From Clostridia bacterium (GTDB lineage: Bacteria; Bacillota; Clostridia; TANB77; CAG-508), in NCBI GenBank assembly GCA_017934475.1, contig JAGBJN010000007.1, positions 17,163 through 81,162 on the forward strand: 64,000 bases of DNA, given 5' to 3'. The notes below the pieces were generated by a model. It saw only the letters and a program-made list of their open reading frames with translations. It was not told where the DNA came from and ran no database searches. Made by a program: the position numbers and the translations under genes. Positions 16,494-26,481 of this stretch are shown here, one piece after another (positions within the stretch are counted from its first letter, which is position 1; the number at the start of each line of letters is the position of its first letter).

Positions 16494-16568
16494 TGGTGAC
16501 CCCTACGGGAATCGAACCCATGATTCAGCCTTGAGAGGGCTGCGTCTTAACCGCTTGACCAAGGGGCC
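16494..16568 (-). tRNA. tRNA-Glu (CUC anticodon)
   Basis: Minus-strand sequence starts GGCCCCTTGGTCAAGCGG and ends in an encoded CCA. The acceptor stem GGCCCCT/AGGGGTC pairs, with one G-U. The anticodon arm is CAGCC-CTCTCAA-GGCTG, giving anticodon CTC, which reads GAG. The T arm contains GGGTTCGATTCCC. Length 75 with CCA. The GGUUAAGAC D-arm region is typical of tRNA-Glu. GAG is a rare codon in so AT-rich a genome, so this is likely the minor isoacceptor. Confidence 0.96.
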
Positions 16569-16585
16569 ATATTTAATGCTTTTTA

Positions 16586-16614
16586 ATAATAACATTTTTT
16601 TATTATTCTGTCAA
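16586..16614 (-). promoter_or_regulatory. Promoter of tRNA-Glu
   Basis: Minus strand TTGACA, 17-base spacer, TATTAT, ending about 18 bases before the tRNA 5' end. One mismatch from the sigma-A consensus. Confidence 0.8.
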
Positions 16615-16656
16615 TGATTATTATAGTAAAAAAATAAACAAATTTTGCCAAAACAC

Positions 16657-16685
16657 TTGTATTTTAAAGAAAAAGTGTGTATAAT
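16657..16685 (+). promoter_or_regulatory. Promoter of the rimP-nusA-infB operon
   Basis: TTGTAT, 17-base spacer, TATAAT preceded by TG. It is divergent from the tRNA promoter and gives a leader of about 70 bases before rimP. Confidence 0.78.
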
Positions 16686-16713
16686 ATTACAAGTATACAA
16701 AATGAACTTAAGG

Positions 16714-16736
16714 AGAGCGGAAACAAATTCCGCTCT
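16714..16736 (+). promoter_or_regulatory. Leader hairpin in front of rimP
   Basis: AGAGCGGAA-ACAAA-TTCCGCTCT in the leader, followed by only a broken T-run. It may be a weak attenuator or an mRNA-stabilising stem. NusA autoregulation is conceivable but not shown. Confidence 0.5.
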
Positions 16737-16764
16737 TATTCTATGTTTAAAGGAGGATGAATAT

Positions 16765-17217
16765 TTGGCAAGTATAGAAGATAGAGTTGAAGAATTAATT
16801 AAAAAGCCTATTGAAGATTTAGGATATTCACTTTATGACGTACAATATGCAAAAGAAGGAAAGGACTATTTTTTAAGAATATTCATAGATAATGAAAATG
16901 GAATTGACTTAAATGATTGTGAAAAAGTATCTAATGGAATAAATGATTTATTAGATAGTGCAGATTATATTAAAGAACAATACTTTTTAGAAGTATCTTC
17001 ACCAGGAGTTGAAAGAGTTCTTAGAAAAGATAATCACTTACAAGAGAATATTGGAAACGATGTAGAAATTAAATTATTTAAACCTTTAGATGGAAAAAAA
17101 GAATATATTGGAACATTAAATAGTTTTGATGAATCAAATATATTTATTGAAGAAGACAGACTAATTACAATCGAAAGAAAAAATATATCATTAATAAAAT
17201 TACATTACAATTGGTAA
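16765..17217 (+). CDS. rimP: Ribosome maturation factor RimP
   Basis: 150 residues. The start is TTG 16765 (protein begins MASIEDRVEELI), chosen because AAAGGAGGATGAA lies just upstream. The frame is open further left but only through the leader hairpin. RimP motifs: YSLYDVQYAKEG, LRIFIDNENGIDLNDCE and EVSSPGVER. It binds the 30S subunit during assembly. First gene of a seven-gene operon, with nusA 25 bases downstream. Confidence 0.95.
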   Translation: MASIEDRVEELIKKPIEDLGYSLYDVQYAKEGKDYFLRIFIDNENGIDLNDCEKVSNGINDLLDSADYIKEQYFLEVSSPGVERVLRKDNHLQENIGNDVEIKLFKPLDGKKEYIGTLNSFDESNIFIEEDRLITIERKNISLIKLHYNW

Positions 17218-17242
17218 TAAATAAAAGGAGGAGTTTAGAAAA

Positions 17243-18385
17243 ATGAAGAAAAAAGTTACGAAACAAGGACCAGCAATCGATAGTACAGAATTAATACTTG
17301 CTATGGAGGAATTAGAAAAAGAAAGTGGAATTCAAAAAGAATACTTACTTGAATCTATAGAAACTGCACTAGTTACAGCATATAAGAAGAACTATGATTG
17401 TGAAGATGAAAATGTAAAAATTACAATGGATAAAGATACTGGAGAAATCCATATTTATATGCAAAAAGAAATAGTAAAAGAAGTTGAAAATGATAAAACA
17501 CAAATGTCATTAGAAGAAGCTAAAGCAATAGATAAGAAATACAAAGTTGGAGACGTATATGAAAAAGAATTAGTACCAAAGAACTTTGGTAGAATTGCAG
17601 CAGGAACAGCAAAACAAGTTATTATCCAAAAAATTAGAGAAGCATCAAGAGAATACTTATACAATGAATTTAATGAAAGAAAAGGCGAAATAGTTTCTGG
17701 AATAGTTCAAAAAGCAGATGGTGGAGTAGTTGTAGTTGACTTAGGAAGATTAGAAGGAATAATGACAGTAAAAGAACAAATACCTACAGAAAAATATCAC
17801 GTAAATGACAAAATTAGAGCATGTGTTATAGATGTTGAAAAAGGATTAAAAGGAAGTACACAAGTAATGATTTCAAGAGCACATAATGATTTTGTAAGAA
17901 AATTATTTGAACTTGAAATACCAGAAATATATGAAGGTTTAATAGAAATTAAGAGTGTATCAAGAGATCCAGGAAATAGATGTAAAGTTGCAGTTTATTC
18001 ACAAAATCCTAACATAGACCCAGTTGGTTCATGTGTAGGACAAAAAGGAATAAGAATTCAAAATATAATCAATGAATTAAATGGTGAAAAAATGGATGTT
18101 ATTGAATGGAACGAAGATCCAGCAATATACATATCTGCAGCATTATTGCCAGCACAAGTTATGGCGGTTGATGTTAAAGACGAAGAACATTTTGCACAAG
18201 TAATTGTTCCAGATGATCAATTATCTTTAGCAATTGGTAAATCAGGACAAAATGCAAGACTTGCAGCAAGATTAACAGGATGGAAAATAGATATTAAGAG
18301 TGAATCTCAATTCAGAGAAATGATTCAAGGTATGCAAAATGGAGAAGAGCCTGTAGAAGAAAAGGAAGAAGAAGTAGAAAAATAA
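17243..18385 (+). CDS. nusA: Transcription termination/antitermination factor NusA
   Basis: 380 residues, typical for Firmicutes NusA, which lacks the C-terminal acidic repeats of Proteobacteria. N-terminal RNA polymerase-binding domain (1-125), S1 domain (about 135-200, GEIVSGIVQKADGGVVVVDL), then two KH domains with GSCVGQKGIRIQNI and SLAIGKSGQNARLAARLTG. AAAGGAGGAG precedes ATG. It modulates pausing and termination. Confidence 0.97.
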   Translation: MKKKVTKQGPAIDSTELILAMEELEKESGIQKEYLLESIETALVTAYKKNYDCEDENVKITMDKDTGEIHIYMQKEIVKEVENDKTQMSLEEAKAIDKKYKVGDVYEKELVPKNFGRIAAGTAKQVIIQKIREASREYLYNEFNERKGEIVSGIVQKADGGVVVVDLGRLEGIMTVKEQIPTEKYHVNDKIRACVIDVEKGLKGSTQVMISRAHNDFVRKLFELEIPEIYEGLIEIKSVSRDPGNRCKVAVYSQNPNIDPVGSCVGQKGIRIQNIINELNGEKMDVIEWNEDPAIYISAALLPAQVMAVDVKDEEHFAQVIVPDDQLSLAIGKSGQNARLAARLTGWKIDIKSESQFREMIQGMQNGEEPVEEKEEEVEK

Positions 18386-18403
18386 AATAAGGACGTGAGG
18401 TTT

Positions 18404-18655
18404 TTGAAAAATATACCACAGAGAACATGTATAGGTTGTAATGAGGTAAAAAATAAAAATGACTTAATCCGTATAGTAAAAGACAAAGAAGGAAATATTT
18501 TTGTAGATAAAACAGGTAAAGCAAACGGAAGAGGTGCATATATATGTAATAATATAGAGTGCCTTGAGAAAATGATAAAAACAAAAAAATTAGAAAGAAC
18601 ATTTGAAGTAACTATATCACCTGAAATTTACGAAAAATTAAGAGGTGAAATGTAG
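18404..18655 (+). CDS. rnpM: RNase P modulator RnpM (YlxR)
   Basis: 83 residues. I choose TTG 18404 (protein MKNIPQRTCIGC...), because family members begin M-K-x-I-P-x-R-x-C; AAGGA at 18389-18393 then gives a normal spacing. A GTG at 18395 is the alternative. The motif RTCIGCNEVKNK and GRGAYICNNIECL are typical of YlxR. It binds RNase P RNA and tunes its activity in B. subtilis. Confidence 0.9.
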   Translation: MKNIPQRTCIGCNEVKNKNDLIRIVKDKEGNIFVDKTGKANGRGAYICNNIECLEKMIKTKKLERTFEVTISPEIYEKLRGEM

Positions 18656-18978
18656 TGAATAATAAGATATATGGATTAATAGGACTAGCAAGACGTGCTG
18701 GAAAAATTAATTTTGGAACAGAAAGTTCGATAGAACTTGTAAAAAACAGAAAAGCAAAATTAGTTATTGTTGCAGAAGATGCAGCAGAAAGAACTAAGAA
18801 AAATTTTAAAATAGAATGTGAAAAAGAAAACATTCCATTTAGAATATATGGAACAATAGAAGAATTAAGCAATGCAGTTGGGCAAGACAATAAAGCTGTA
18901 TATGCTATTAAAGATGAAAATTTTGCAAAAGAATTAATAAAGAAAATTGATGGGGGTGAAATTATTGGGGAAGATTAA
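18655..18978 (+). CDS. ylxQ: L7Ae-family RNA-binding protein (YlxQ)
   Basis: 107 residues from GTG 18655, overlapping the rnpM stop (TAGTG); AGAGGTG lies 7 bases upstream. The L7Ae fold is shown by [20 protein letters not shown] and [18 protein letters not shown]. It probably binds kink-turn RNA. It is conserved between rnpM and infB in Firmicutes. Its 3' end overlaps the start of infB. Confidence 0.9.
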   Translation: MNNKIYGLIGLARRAGKINFGTESSIELVKNRKAKLVIVAEDAAERTKKNFKIECEKENIPFRIYGTIEELSNAVGQDNKAVYAIKDENFAKELIKKIDGGEIIGED

Positions 18979-21793
18979 AGTGCATGAACTTGCAAAAGAA
19001 TTAGGCTTAACCAGTAAAGAATTAATTGCAAAAGCAGAGGCTTTGGGAATAGAAGCAAAAACTCATATGAGTAGTCTTGAAGATGAAGATGTAGAAAGAA
19101 TAAGAAAAGAAAGTACATCTTCTAAATCAGTAGAGAAGAAAACTCAAGAGAAAGCAAAAGAAGAAAAGAAACCAGCTGCACCAGTAATAATTAGAAGAGA
19201 AGTAATTATTGAAGATGAAGCAGATAAACAAAGAGAAAAGGAACAAAAACAAGCAGAACAAAAAAATAAACACGTTGGTTTTGTAGAAAGAAATAAAAAT
19301 GCAGATTACAATATTGTATATCGTAATAAACCTACAAAACCAATGACTGTTAGTGAATTATTTGGAATTGGTAAAAAAGAAGAAACTAAAAAAGAAGAAG
19401 TTAAAAAACAAGAGGTTTCTGTTCAAAAAGTTGAAAAAACAGATGTTGAAAAACCAGTTACTGAAGAACCAAAGAAGGTTGAAACACCAGCTCCAGTACA
19501 AGAAAGAAATAATACACGTAATTTTGATAATAATAGAAATAATAATTTTAGAAATGATAACAGAAATGGTTTCCAAAATAGAAATAATTTTAATAGAGAT
19601 GGACAAAATAATAGAGGAAACTTCCAAAACAGAGATAATCGTTTTAATAATCAAAATAGAAACAATAATAATGGTGGAAACTTTAATAGAGAAAGAAGAC
19701 CACTTGATAATAAAGGCATTGATAAAAACATAAAAGATATAATGGCAATAGATGTTCCTGAAAAAGAAAATCAAAGAGACTTTAGCTCAAAAGCAATAGA
19801 TAAAGCTAAAAATGAAAGAAAAGAAGAAAAAAATCAAAAAGCAGCAAGAAATAACAAAAAAGGTTCAAGATTTAATGAAGACTTTGATGGTGGAAAATTA
19901 AAAGGATTAAAACAAGTTGATAGATTATCAAATATGTTTGACGACCAAGAAGGTGGAATGCTTGATTACTACGATTTAAGTTCATCAAGGGGAAAGAAAA
20001 ACAAGAAGAAAGTTAAAGAAGAAAGCAAACAAAAAATATTCCAATTAACTGAAATAACAATTCCAGAAACAATTACAGTAAAAGACTTAGCAGTTGAATT
20101 AAAGAAAACTGCTGCAGAAGTTATTAAAAAATTATTTGGATATGGAATAATGGCTACAATAAATAATGAAGTAGATTTCGATACAGCATATTTAGTAGCA
20201 GAAGAGTTTGGAGTAACAGCTAAAAAGAAAGTTGAAGTAAAAGAAGAAGATATTCTATTTGATGATTCTGAAGATAAAGAAGAAGAATTACAAGATAGAC
20301 CACCAGTAGTTGTTGTTATGGGGCACGTTGACCATGGTAAAACTTCGCTTCTAGATGCAATTAGAGAAACTAATGTAATAGAAGGAGAAGCAGGTGGAAT
20401 TACTCAAGCAATTGGTGCATATAAGGTTAAAGTAAATGATAGAGAAATAACTTTCTTAGATACACCAGGACACGAAGCATTTACTTCAATGAGAGCAAGA
20501 GGCGCTCAAATTACAGATATAGCTATTCTTGTTGTTGCAGCTAATGATGGTGTTATGCCTCAAACAGTTGAAGCTATTAACCATGCAAAAGCAGCAAATG
20601 TTCCAATTATAGTTGCTGTAAATAAAATAGACTTACCTGAAGCTAATGTAGATAAAGTAAAACAAGAATTAATGAATTATGAATTAGTACCAGAAGAATG
20701 GGGTGGCCAAACAATATTTGTTCCTATCTCTGCAAAAAAACGTATGAATATAAATGACTTATTAGAGATGGTATTATTACAAGCAGATGTTATGGAATTA
20801 AAAGCAAACCCTAATAAACAAGCAAAAGGCACTGTTATTGAAGCTAGACTTGATAAAGCAAAAGGACCTATAGCATCAATGCTTGTACAAAGAGGAACAT
20901 TAAATCTTGGAGATACTATAGTTGTTGGATCATCAATTGGTAGAATAAGAGCAATGAAAGATGATAAAGGACAAAAAGTTAAGAAAGCAGGACCTTCTAC
21001 ACCAGTAGAAGTAATGGGATTAACAGAAGTGCCAGAATCTGGAGAAACATTCTATGAAGTTAAAGATGAAAAAATGGCTAAACACTTAATAGAGAGAAGA
21101 AAACGTACACAAAGAGAAAAAACAATGAATGCAATGACTAAAGTTACATTAGATAACTTATTTAGTCAAATGGAACAAGGTAACTTAAAACAATTAAATA
21201 TAATTGTTAAAGCTGATGTTCAAGGTTCAGCAGAAGCATTAAAACAATCACTTGAAAAATTATCTGATGATGAAGTTAAAGTAAGAGTAATACACAGTGC
21301 AGCAGGTGCTGTTACAGAATCTGATGTAACACTTGCTAAAGTTGCAAATGCTATTATAATTGCATTTAACGTTCGTCCAGTTGCAACTGCAAAAACGGCA
21401 GCTGAAAAAGATGAAGTTGAAATTAAACAATATTCAGTAATTTACCAAGCAATTGATGATGTAAAAGCCGCAATGAAAGGTATGCTTGATCCCGTATATG
21501 AAGAAAAAGTTATTGGAAATGTTGAAGTAAGACAAACATTCAAAGTATCAAATGTTGGTACAATTGCAGGTGCATATGTACTTGATGGAAAAATTGAGAG
21601 AAATGCAGGAGTTCGTGTACTTCGTGAAAATGTTGTTATACATGAAGGTAAGCTTGTTTCATTAAAACGTTTCAAAGATGATGTTAAAGAAGTAGCAAAA
21701 GGATATGAATGTGGTATGCAAATTGAAAACTACAATGACCTTAAAGAAGGAGACATTATTGAAGTTTATATTATGGAAGAAGTTAAACGTTAG
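18965..21793 (+). CDS. infB: Translation initiation factor IF-2
   Basis: About 942 residues from TTG 18965, which has GGGGTGA 6 bases upstream and gives the normal start [17 protein letters not shown] 18950 and GTG 18956 are alternatives. An IF2N domain (1-45) is followed by a charged linker. A striking low-complexity part (about 180-245) is made almost only of Asn, Arg, Phe, Gly and Asp (repeats like NRNNFNRDG). A second IF2N domain comes before the GTPase domain ([26 protein letters not shown]). Domains II-IV complete the factor. It recruits fMet-tRNA to the 30S. Confidence 0.97.
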   Translation: MGKIKVHELAKELGLTSKELIAKAEALGIEAKTHMSSLEDEDVERIRKESTSSKSVEKKTQEKAKEEKKPAAPVIIRREVIIEDEADKQREKEQKQAEQKNKHVGFVERNKNADYNIVYRNKPTKPMTVSELFGIGKKEETKKEEVKKQEVSVQKVEKTDVEKPVTEEPKKVETPAPVQERNNTRNFDNNRNNNFRNDNRNGFQNRNNFNRDGQNNRGNFQNRDNRFNNQNRNNNNGGNFNRERRPLDNKGIDKNIKDIMAIDVPEKENQRDFSSKAIDKAKNERKEEKNQKAARNNKKGSRFNEDFDGGKLKGLKQVDRLSNMFDDQEGGMLDYYDLSSSRGKKNKKKVKEESKQKIFQLTEITIPETITVKDLAVELKKTAAEVIKKLFGYGIMATINNEVDFDTAYLVAEEFGVTAKKKVEVKEEDILFDDSEDKEEELQDRPPVVVVMGHVDHGKTSLLDAIRETNVIEGEAGGITQAIGAYKVKVNDREITFLDTPGHEAFTSMRARGAQITDIAILVVAANDGVMPQTVEAINHAKAANVPIIVAVNKIDLPEANVDKVKQELMNYELVPEEWGGQTIFVPISAKKRMNINDLLEMVLLQADVMELKANPNKQAKGTVIEARLDKAKGPIASMLVQRGTLNLGDTIVVGSSIGRIRAMKDDKGQKVKKAGPSTPVEVMGLTEVPESGETFYEVKDEKMAKHLIERRKRTQREKTMNAMTKVTLDNLFSQMEQGNLKQLNIIVKADVQGSAEALKQSLEKLSDDEVKVRVIHSAAGAVTESDVTLAKVANAIIIAFNVRPVATAKTAAEKDEVEIKQYSVIYQAIDDVKAAMKGMLDPVYEEKVIGNVEVRQTFKVSNVGTIAGAYVLDGKIERNAGVRVLRENVVIHEGKLVSLKRFKDDVKEVAKGYECGMQIENYNDLKEGDIIEVYIMEEVKR

Positions 21794-21805
21794 AAGGAGG
21801 GCATT

Positions 21806-22153
21806 ATGCCAAAGAACGAAAATAGATTAAACAGAATTAATGAAGAATTAAAAAAAGAAATAAGTCAAATTATTTCTTTTGAACTTAAAAATCCTGATGC
21901 AACAGGTTTAATTAGTGTTACAAAAGTAAAGATTACACCTGACCTAAAATATGCAAAAGTATATGTTAGTATGTTAAATAGCAAAAGTAATGAAAAAACA
22001 CTTGAAGCACTAAAAAAATCAGCAGGATATATAAGAAGTGAGATAGCAAAAAGAGTTAATTTAAGAATAACACCAGAATTAGTTTTTGAAGAAGATGATT
22101 CTATGGAATATGGTGAAAAAATAGACAAAATATTAAAAGACCTAAATAAGTAA
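21806..22153 (+). CDS. rbfA: Ribosome-binding factor A
   Basis: 115 residues; AGAAGGAGGGCATT precedes ATG. Motifs RINEELKKEISQII, LISVTKVKITPDLKYAKVYV and LRITPELVFEEDDS are those of RbfA, a KH-type cold-shock factor that matures the 30S. 12 bases after infB. Confidence 0.96.
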   Translation: MPKNENRLNRINEELKKEISQIISFELKNPDATGLISVTKVKITPDLKYAKVYVSMLNSKSNEKTLEALKKSAGYIRSEIAKRVNLRITPELVFEEDDSMEYGEKIDKILKDLNK

Positions 22154-22167
22154 TCGAAAGGAGAAAA

Positions 22168-23121
22168 ATGATGACTACCTTAGATAATATTTTAGAAGAA
22201 GTAAAAAAAGCAAATTCTATTGTTATACTTACTCATGAAAATCCTGATGGAGATGCAATAGGTAGTAGTTTAGCTGCATATATTGGTTTAAAAGAAATAA
22301 ATAAAGATGTTGAAGTTATAATACCTGAATTACCTAGAGTTTTTAGTTTTTTACCATGTGCAGATGAAATAAAAAAAGAAGGTACTAGAGAAAATTATGA
22401 TTTAGCAATTGCATTAGACTGTGCATCTTTAAAGATGTTAAATGGTTGGGCACATTATTTTGAAAATGCAAAAGCTAAAGTAGTAATAGACCATCATAGT
22501 ACAAATACAATGTATGGAGATCACAATTTTGTTAATCCAGATTCTCCAGCGTGTGCACAAGTTTTAATTTCTATGTTTGAAAATTTTGAAATAAACATAT
22601 CACAAGAAATGGGAACTTGCATATTAACTGGAATAATTACAGACACAGGAGGATTCCAATACTCAAGTGTAACACCTGAGACATTCGAATTTGCTGCAGA
22701 ATTATTAAAAAGAGGAGTAAATGTTTCAGATATATATAAAAGAGTAATGGATACAAAATCAAGAGCTAATTTTGAATTAAGAAAAAGAACCCTTGATAGA
22801 ATGGAATTTTTCGAAGATGGAAAAATTGCATTTACATATATTACAATGAAAGATTTAGAAGAAACAAATGCAGAGCCAGGTGATCATGAAGGAATAGTAA
22901 ATGAAGGAAGAGCGATTGAAGGAGTTGAAGTATCAATTTTCTTAAGAGAAACTGAAAAAGGATTTAAAGCTTCTCTTCGCTCAAATGACTATTTAAATGT
23001 ATCTGATGTTTGTATGATATTTGGTGGTGGAGGACACTTCCACGCAGCAGGATGTACTATAGATACATCCTTAGAACAAGCAAAGGAAAGAATACTAAAT
23101 CAAGTAAAAAATAATTTATAG
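22168..23121 (+). CDS. nrnA: Bifunctional oligoribonuclease / pAp phosphatase NrnA
   Basis: 317 residues; AAAGGAGAAAA precedes ATGATG, so the start may be one codon later. DHH motifs: THENPDGDAIGSS, DCAS, VVIDHHSTN and TDTGGFQYSS; the DHHA1 motif is FGGGGHFHAAGC. It degrades short RNAs and 3'-phosphoadenosine 5'-phosphate. Last gene of the rimP operon, closed by a terminator. Confidence 0.94.
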   Translation: MMTTLDNILEEVKKANSIVILTHENPDGDAIGSSLAAYIGLKEINKDVEVIIPELPRVFSFLPCADEIKKEGTRENYDLAIALDCASLKMLNGWAHYFENAKAKVVIDHHSTNTMYGDHNFVNPDSPACAQVLISMFENFEINISQEMGTCILTGIITDTGGFQYSSVTPETFEFAAELLKRGVNVSDIYKRVMDTKSRANFELRKRTLDRMEFFEDGKIAFTYITMKDLEETNAEPGDHEGIVNEGRAIEGVEVSIFLRETEKGFKASLRSNDYLNVSDVCMIFGGGGHFHAAGCTIDTSLEQAKERILNQVKNNL

Positions 23122-23123
23122 AT

Positions 23124-23152
23124 AAAAAGCGACTTTAAGGTCGTTTTTTATT
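23124..23152 (+). terminator. Terminator of the rimP-nrnA operon
   Basis: AAAAAGCGAC-TTTAAG-GTCGTTTTTT, then ATTTT. The rest of the gap up to 23280 shows no gene. Confidence 0.85.
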
Positions 23153-23280
23153 TTACATTTATGAATTTTAAAATTGTTTCATTGAAAAATAACGCTTTGA
23201 TTGTAAAGATTGTGGATGGTAAGATTATTATTGATTTTAATATGTAAGTATGAAAAAATATATAAAAAAATAAAAAAAGA

Positions 23281-23309
23281 TTGAAAAAGAAATTCTGTTA
23301 AATTATAAT
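23281..23309 (+). promoter_or_regulatory. Promoter of the prepilin-like gene
   Basis: TTGAAA, 17-base spacer, TATAAT; 30 bases before the start codon. Confidence 0.7.
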
Positions 23310-23338
23310 AAAAGAAAAAGTACAAAAGAGGTAAAAAA

Positions 23339-25297
23339 ATGAGAATGAATAACCAAAGAGGAATTACTTTAGTAGCACTAGTAATAACTATTATAATATT
23401 AATAATATTAGCAGGAATTGGATTAAGTGTTGTTTTAGGAGAAAATGGGCTAATTGAAAAAGCAAAATCTGGTGCAGCATCATATCAAGATGAGTCAATT
23501 AAGGAAAAAATAAATTTGGCTGTTATAAGTGCTAGTGCAAATTCAGAAGCAAAAGTAAATGAAAATGTATTGGAAAATGAGTTAGATAATGCATTGGGAA
23601 AAAATCAATATACATTTACAATAGATGAAGATAAAGGGGAAATAGTTGTAATATATAAAGAAAAAGAATACAAAATAAAAATTGGTGGAGTTGCTTCAAT
23701 TGAAGATGATAGTGAAAAAACAGGAGGAATGTCAATACAAAATGATCCTGCAGGAAAAAATGAAATGGGATCAGATACAAGTTCTACAGAATGGGATAAT
23801 AATGTGACACCTAAAACTGCAAAACTTGATTTAGGAGAAACTGTAAATTTAAGATTAAAGAAAGTAGCTGCACTTGCAAATGGAAAAACAGAAGCAGAAG
23901 TAAGTAGTTATACAGTATATAATTCAGAAGATACATATATAAAATCAATAGTATGGAGCAATTCGGCTCCAACTACAGAACAAAAAGTAAAATATGGACA
24001 ATTAGCAATGACAGCAGATTCTGTATTAGGAATGGATGTTGATGGAACAACAAATGAATTAATAGTAAGTAATGTGCCAATATGGGCGTGGTTTGATACA
24101 ACAACAGGAACAATGTATATATATAGTGAAGATTCAACAATAGATATGCATCCACATTCAGAAAGAATGTTCCAAGGAATGAAAAATTTGGAAACAATAT
24201 CAGGATTAAGCCATTTTGTTTCAAGTGAAGTTACATCAATGAGATGTATGTTTAAAGATACAAAAGTTTCTGATTTTACAACTATAAATGGTTGGGATGT
24301 AACAAAAGTTAAAACAGCAATAAAAGCAAATGTAAATTTACCAGGAAATAATGGATTTTATTGGACATGTAATAATGTGACAGATCATAATCATCCATAT
24401 TATACAACTGTAAAAGGTTGGTGGGATGATGAAGGTACATTACATAAGGATTTCAAAGATATACCATACACAATAGCAGGAATGAGAAAAAATTTATTGA
24501 CTATTGATGGTAGAGAATACATAAAACAAGGATATGACAATTGTTTAGCTTTCAATTTAATTAATGATAATTATTGTTTCCCAATATTAGTTTCAACATC
24601 AGCAGATGGAGTAGGCTGTACAAATTCAGGATCTCCTTATGAAGGAACATATCAAATGCCAAATGGAGAAAGTAAAACATTTTATTGTAAAGTGCCATAT
24701 GGATATGGAAAAAATTATGAAAAGACAATGTATGCTGTAAGTGTTGATATACAATCAACTTTGCAACAGAACGATTATTTACAAATCGCAACTGCAGTAA
24801 TAGATTCTTATGGTGCTGATAAATTCTTTGGAGAATTTAGTGAATGGTACTATAGCAATGAAATAGAAGATTATTATAAGATTGAAGCATCTGATTCGTA
24901 TTATAATTCAAATATAACTTTTGTTGCTGGTCCTGTTGGTGCAGTTTATGATGATCCAGATAAAATTTGGCTTACAGAAAGTGGAAATTATGGAGAACAT
25001 TGGTTAAAGATTGAATTTAAAAATCCTCAATGTATAAAAAGTTACTATTTAAATGGAGCTTTTACTAGCAGTGGACATCTTTACAAATTCTATATGCAAG
25101 CAAGTAATGATGGAACAAATTGGGTAAATATAGAAGGAGAAACAGTACATGATGGAGTTGACTATGATTCAGGCGTATTTAATATAGATATAGACAATAA
25201 CACATCATATAAGTTTTATAGAATGTATTTCCCAGAAGGTGGATGGGCATCAGGAAACTCTGGATTTGCAATTAGACTTTTAAAACTATATAAATAG
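23339..25297 (+). CDS. Prepilin-like surface protein with BspA-like and discoidin-like parts
   Basis: 652 residues. The N-terminus is a type IV prepilin signal: NNQRG then ITLVALVITIIILIILAGI, with cleavage by prepilin peptidase expected after G8. The Glu normally at position 5 of mature pilin is absent (Ala). Residues about 210-330 resemble BspA/DUF285 repeats (FQGMKNLETISGLSHF, SMRCMFKDTKV, FTTINGWDVTKV). The last ~110 residues look like an F5/8C (discoidin) fold, with FYMQASNDGTNWVNIEG, a carbohydrate-binding type. It probably sits on the cell surface and binds glycans. It is a monocistron with its own promoter and terminator, and no pilus genes are nearby. Confidence 0.72.
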   Translation: MRMNNQRGITLVALVITIIILIILAGIGLSVVLGENGLIEKAKSGAASYQDESIKEKINLAVISASANSEAKVNENVLENELDNALGKNQYTFTIDEDKGEIVVIYKEKEYKIKIGGVASIEDDSEKTGGMSIQNDPAGKNEMGSDTSSTEWDNNVTPKTAKLDLGETVNLRLKKVAALANGKTEAEVSSYTVYNSEDTYIKSIVWSNSAPTTEQKVKYGQLAMTADSVLGMDVDGTTNELIVSNVPIWAWFDTTTGTMYIYSEDSTIDMHPHSERMFQGMKNLETISGLSHFVSSEVTSMRCMFKDTKVSDFTTINGWDVTKVKTAIKANVNLPGNNGFYWTCNNVTDHNHPYYTTVKGWWDDEGTLHKDFKDIPYTIAGMRKNLLTIDGREYIKQGYDNCLAFNLINDNYCFPILVSTSADGVGCTNSGSPYEGTYQMPNGESKTFYCKVPYGYGKNYEKTMYAVSVDIQSTLQQNDYLQIATAVIDSYGADKFFGEFSEWYYSNEIEDYYKIEASDSYYNSNITFVAGPVGAVYDDPDKIWLTESGNYGEHWLKIEFKNPQCIKSYYLNGAFTSSGHLYKFYMQASNDGTNWVNIEGETVHDGVDYDSGVFNIDIDNNTSYKFYRMYFPEGGWASGNSGFAIRLLKLYK

Positions 25298-25310
25298 AAG
25301 ATATTAATAA

Positions 25311-25353
25311 AAGAATAATTTCAATGGTTTAGTTGAAATTATTCTTTTATTTT
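25311..25353 (+). terminator. Terminator with the truB -35 box in its right arm
   Basis: A perfect 14-base stem AAGAATAATTTCAA / TTGAAATTATTCTT (loop TGGTTTAG), then TTATTTT. The TTGAAA of the right arm is also the -35 box of the next promoter. Confidence 0.88.
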
Positions 25354-25361
25354 GGTACAAT
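25333..25361 (+). promoter_or_regulatory. Promoter of truB, embedded in the terminator
   Basis: TTGAAA (25333-25338), 17-base spacer, TACAAT (25356-25361). It predicts a leader of only about a dozen bases before the truB start. Confidence 0.65.
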
Positions 25362-25380
25362 AATACACATGGAGAGAAAA

Positions 25381-26226
25381 ATGGAAAATATAAGTGGAAT
25401 AATAATAATTAATAAAGAGAAAGAATATACATCACATGATGTAGTAGCAAAAGTAAAGAAAATATTGAATATAAGTAAAGTGGGACATACAGGTACTTTA
25501 GATCCAAATGCTACAGGAGTACTTCCACTTTTATTAAATGATGGAACAAAACTTTCAAAATATTTAATAAATCATGATAAGGAATATAAAGTAACATTAA
25601 AACTAGGAATAAAAACAGATACAGCAGATGGAGAAGGAAATGTTGTAGAAGAAAGAAATGTTGAGTTTGATGAATTAAATTCAGTAGAAGAAACGTTAAA
25701 TTCATTTATAGGAAAACAAGAACAAGTTCCACCTATATATTCTGCAATAAAAGTAAAAGGCAAAAAGCTTTACGAATATGCAAGAGAAGGAAAAAATGTG
25801 GAAATCGCTCCGAGAAAAATAGAAATATATAATATTAAGTTAGAAAAAATAAATAAAGAAACAAATGAAATTGAATTTATAGTAGAATGTTCAAAAGGAA
25901 CATATATAAGAAGCTTATGTGAAGATGTTGCTACAAGATTAGGTACAATAGGATATATGAAAGAACTTGAAAGAATAAAAGTTGGAGAGTTTGAGATAAG
26001 TAAAGCAATAACAATTAATGATTTAGAAAATAATATTGAAAACTTAGATAAATATATAATTACAATGGAAGAATTGTTAAAAGATTATCCTGAAATAATT
26101 GTAAAAAACAAAGAACAAAAATTATTTTTGAATGGTGTAAACTTAAAAACTGACCAAGAGGATGGATTATATAGAATCTATTTTGAAAATGAAACTGAGT
26201 TTGTAGGAACTCGGAACAGTAAGTAA
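25381..26226 (+). CDS. truB: tRNA pseudouridine-55 synthase
   Basis: 281 residues from ATG 25381, with GGAGAG 5 bases upstream; an ATG at 25369 lies within the predicted transcript start. The catalytic Asp is D41 in KVGHTGTLDPNATGVLPLLL, with VPPIYSAIKVKGKKLYEYAREG and CSKGTYIRSLCED following. It makes pseudouridine 55 in tRNA. In many Firmicutes it joins the infB operon; here it is a separate unit. Confidence 0.95.
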   Translation: MENISGIIIINKEKEYTSHDVVAKVKKILNISKVGHTGTLDPNATGVLPLLLNDGTKLSKYLINHDKEYKVTLKLGIKTDTADGEGNVVEERNVEFDELNSVEETLNSFIGKQEQVPPIYSAIKVKGKKLYEYAREGKNVEIAPRKIEIYNIKLEKINKETNEIEFIVECSKGTYIRSLCEDVATRLGTIGYMKELERIKVGEFEISKAITINDLENNIENLDKYIITMEELLKDYPEIIVKNKEQKLFLNGVNLKTDQEDGLYRIYFENETEFVGTRNSK

Positions 26227-26420
26227 TGGTAAGCTAAAGAGAGATATTATTTTAAAATAAAAAAAATAATGGATACAAACCACCAAATTCAATTTAATTT
26301 TAACATGAAAAAATAAGTTAATCAAATAAGAAAAAATTAGATAAAATTAGAAAAAATGAGATTAAAAGAGATAAACATATCCTTAATATAAAATTTGAAT
26401 AATTTTAAGCAAATTTGGGG

Positions 26421-26449
26421 TTGAAATCCAAAAAATTATATGCTAATAT
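26421..26449 (+). promoter_or_regulatory. Promoter of the 6S-like RNA
   Basis: TTGAAA, 17-base spacer, TAATAT, about 35 bases before the first strand of the RNA closing stem. Confidence 0.65.
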
Positions 26450-26481
26450 ATAGATACCAAAAAGAAAAACAGAGAAAAATT

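Noticed and set aside
19353-19774. Long frames on both strands within the Asn/Arg-rich linker of infB
   Set aside because: They mirror low-complexity AAT/AGA-rich codons of the true gene, have no ribosome binding site, and give Ile/Lys- or Phe/Ile-rich nonsense.
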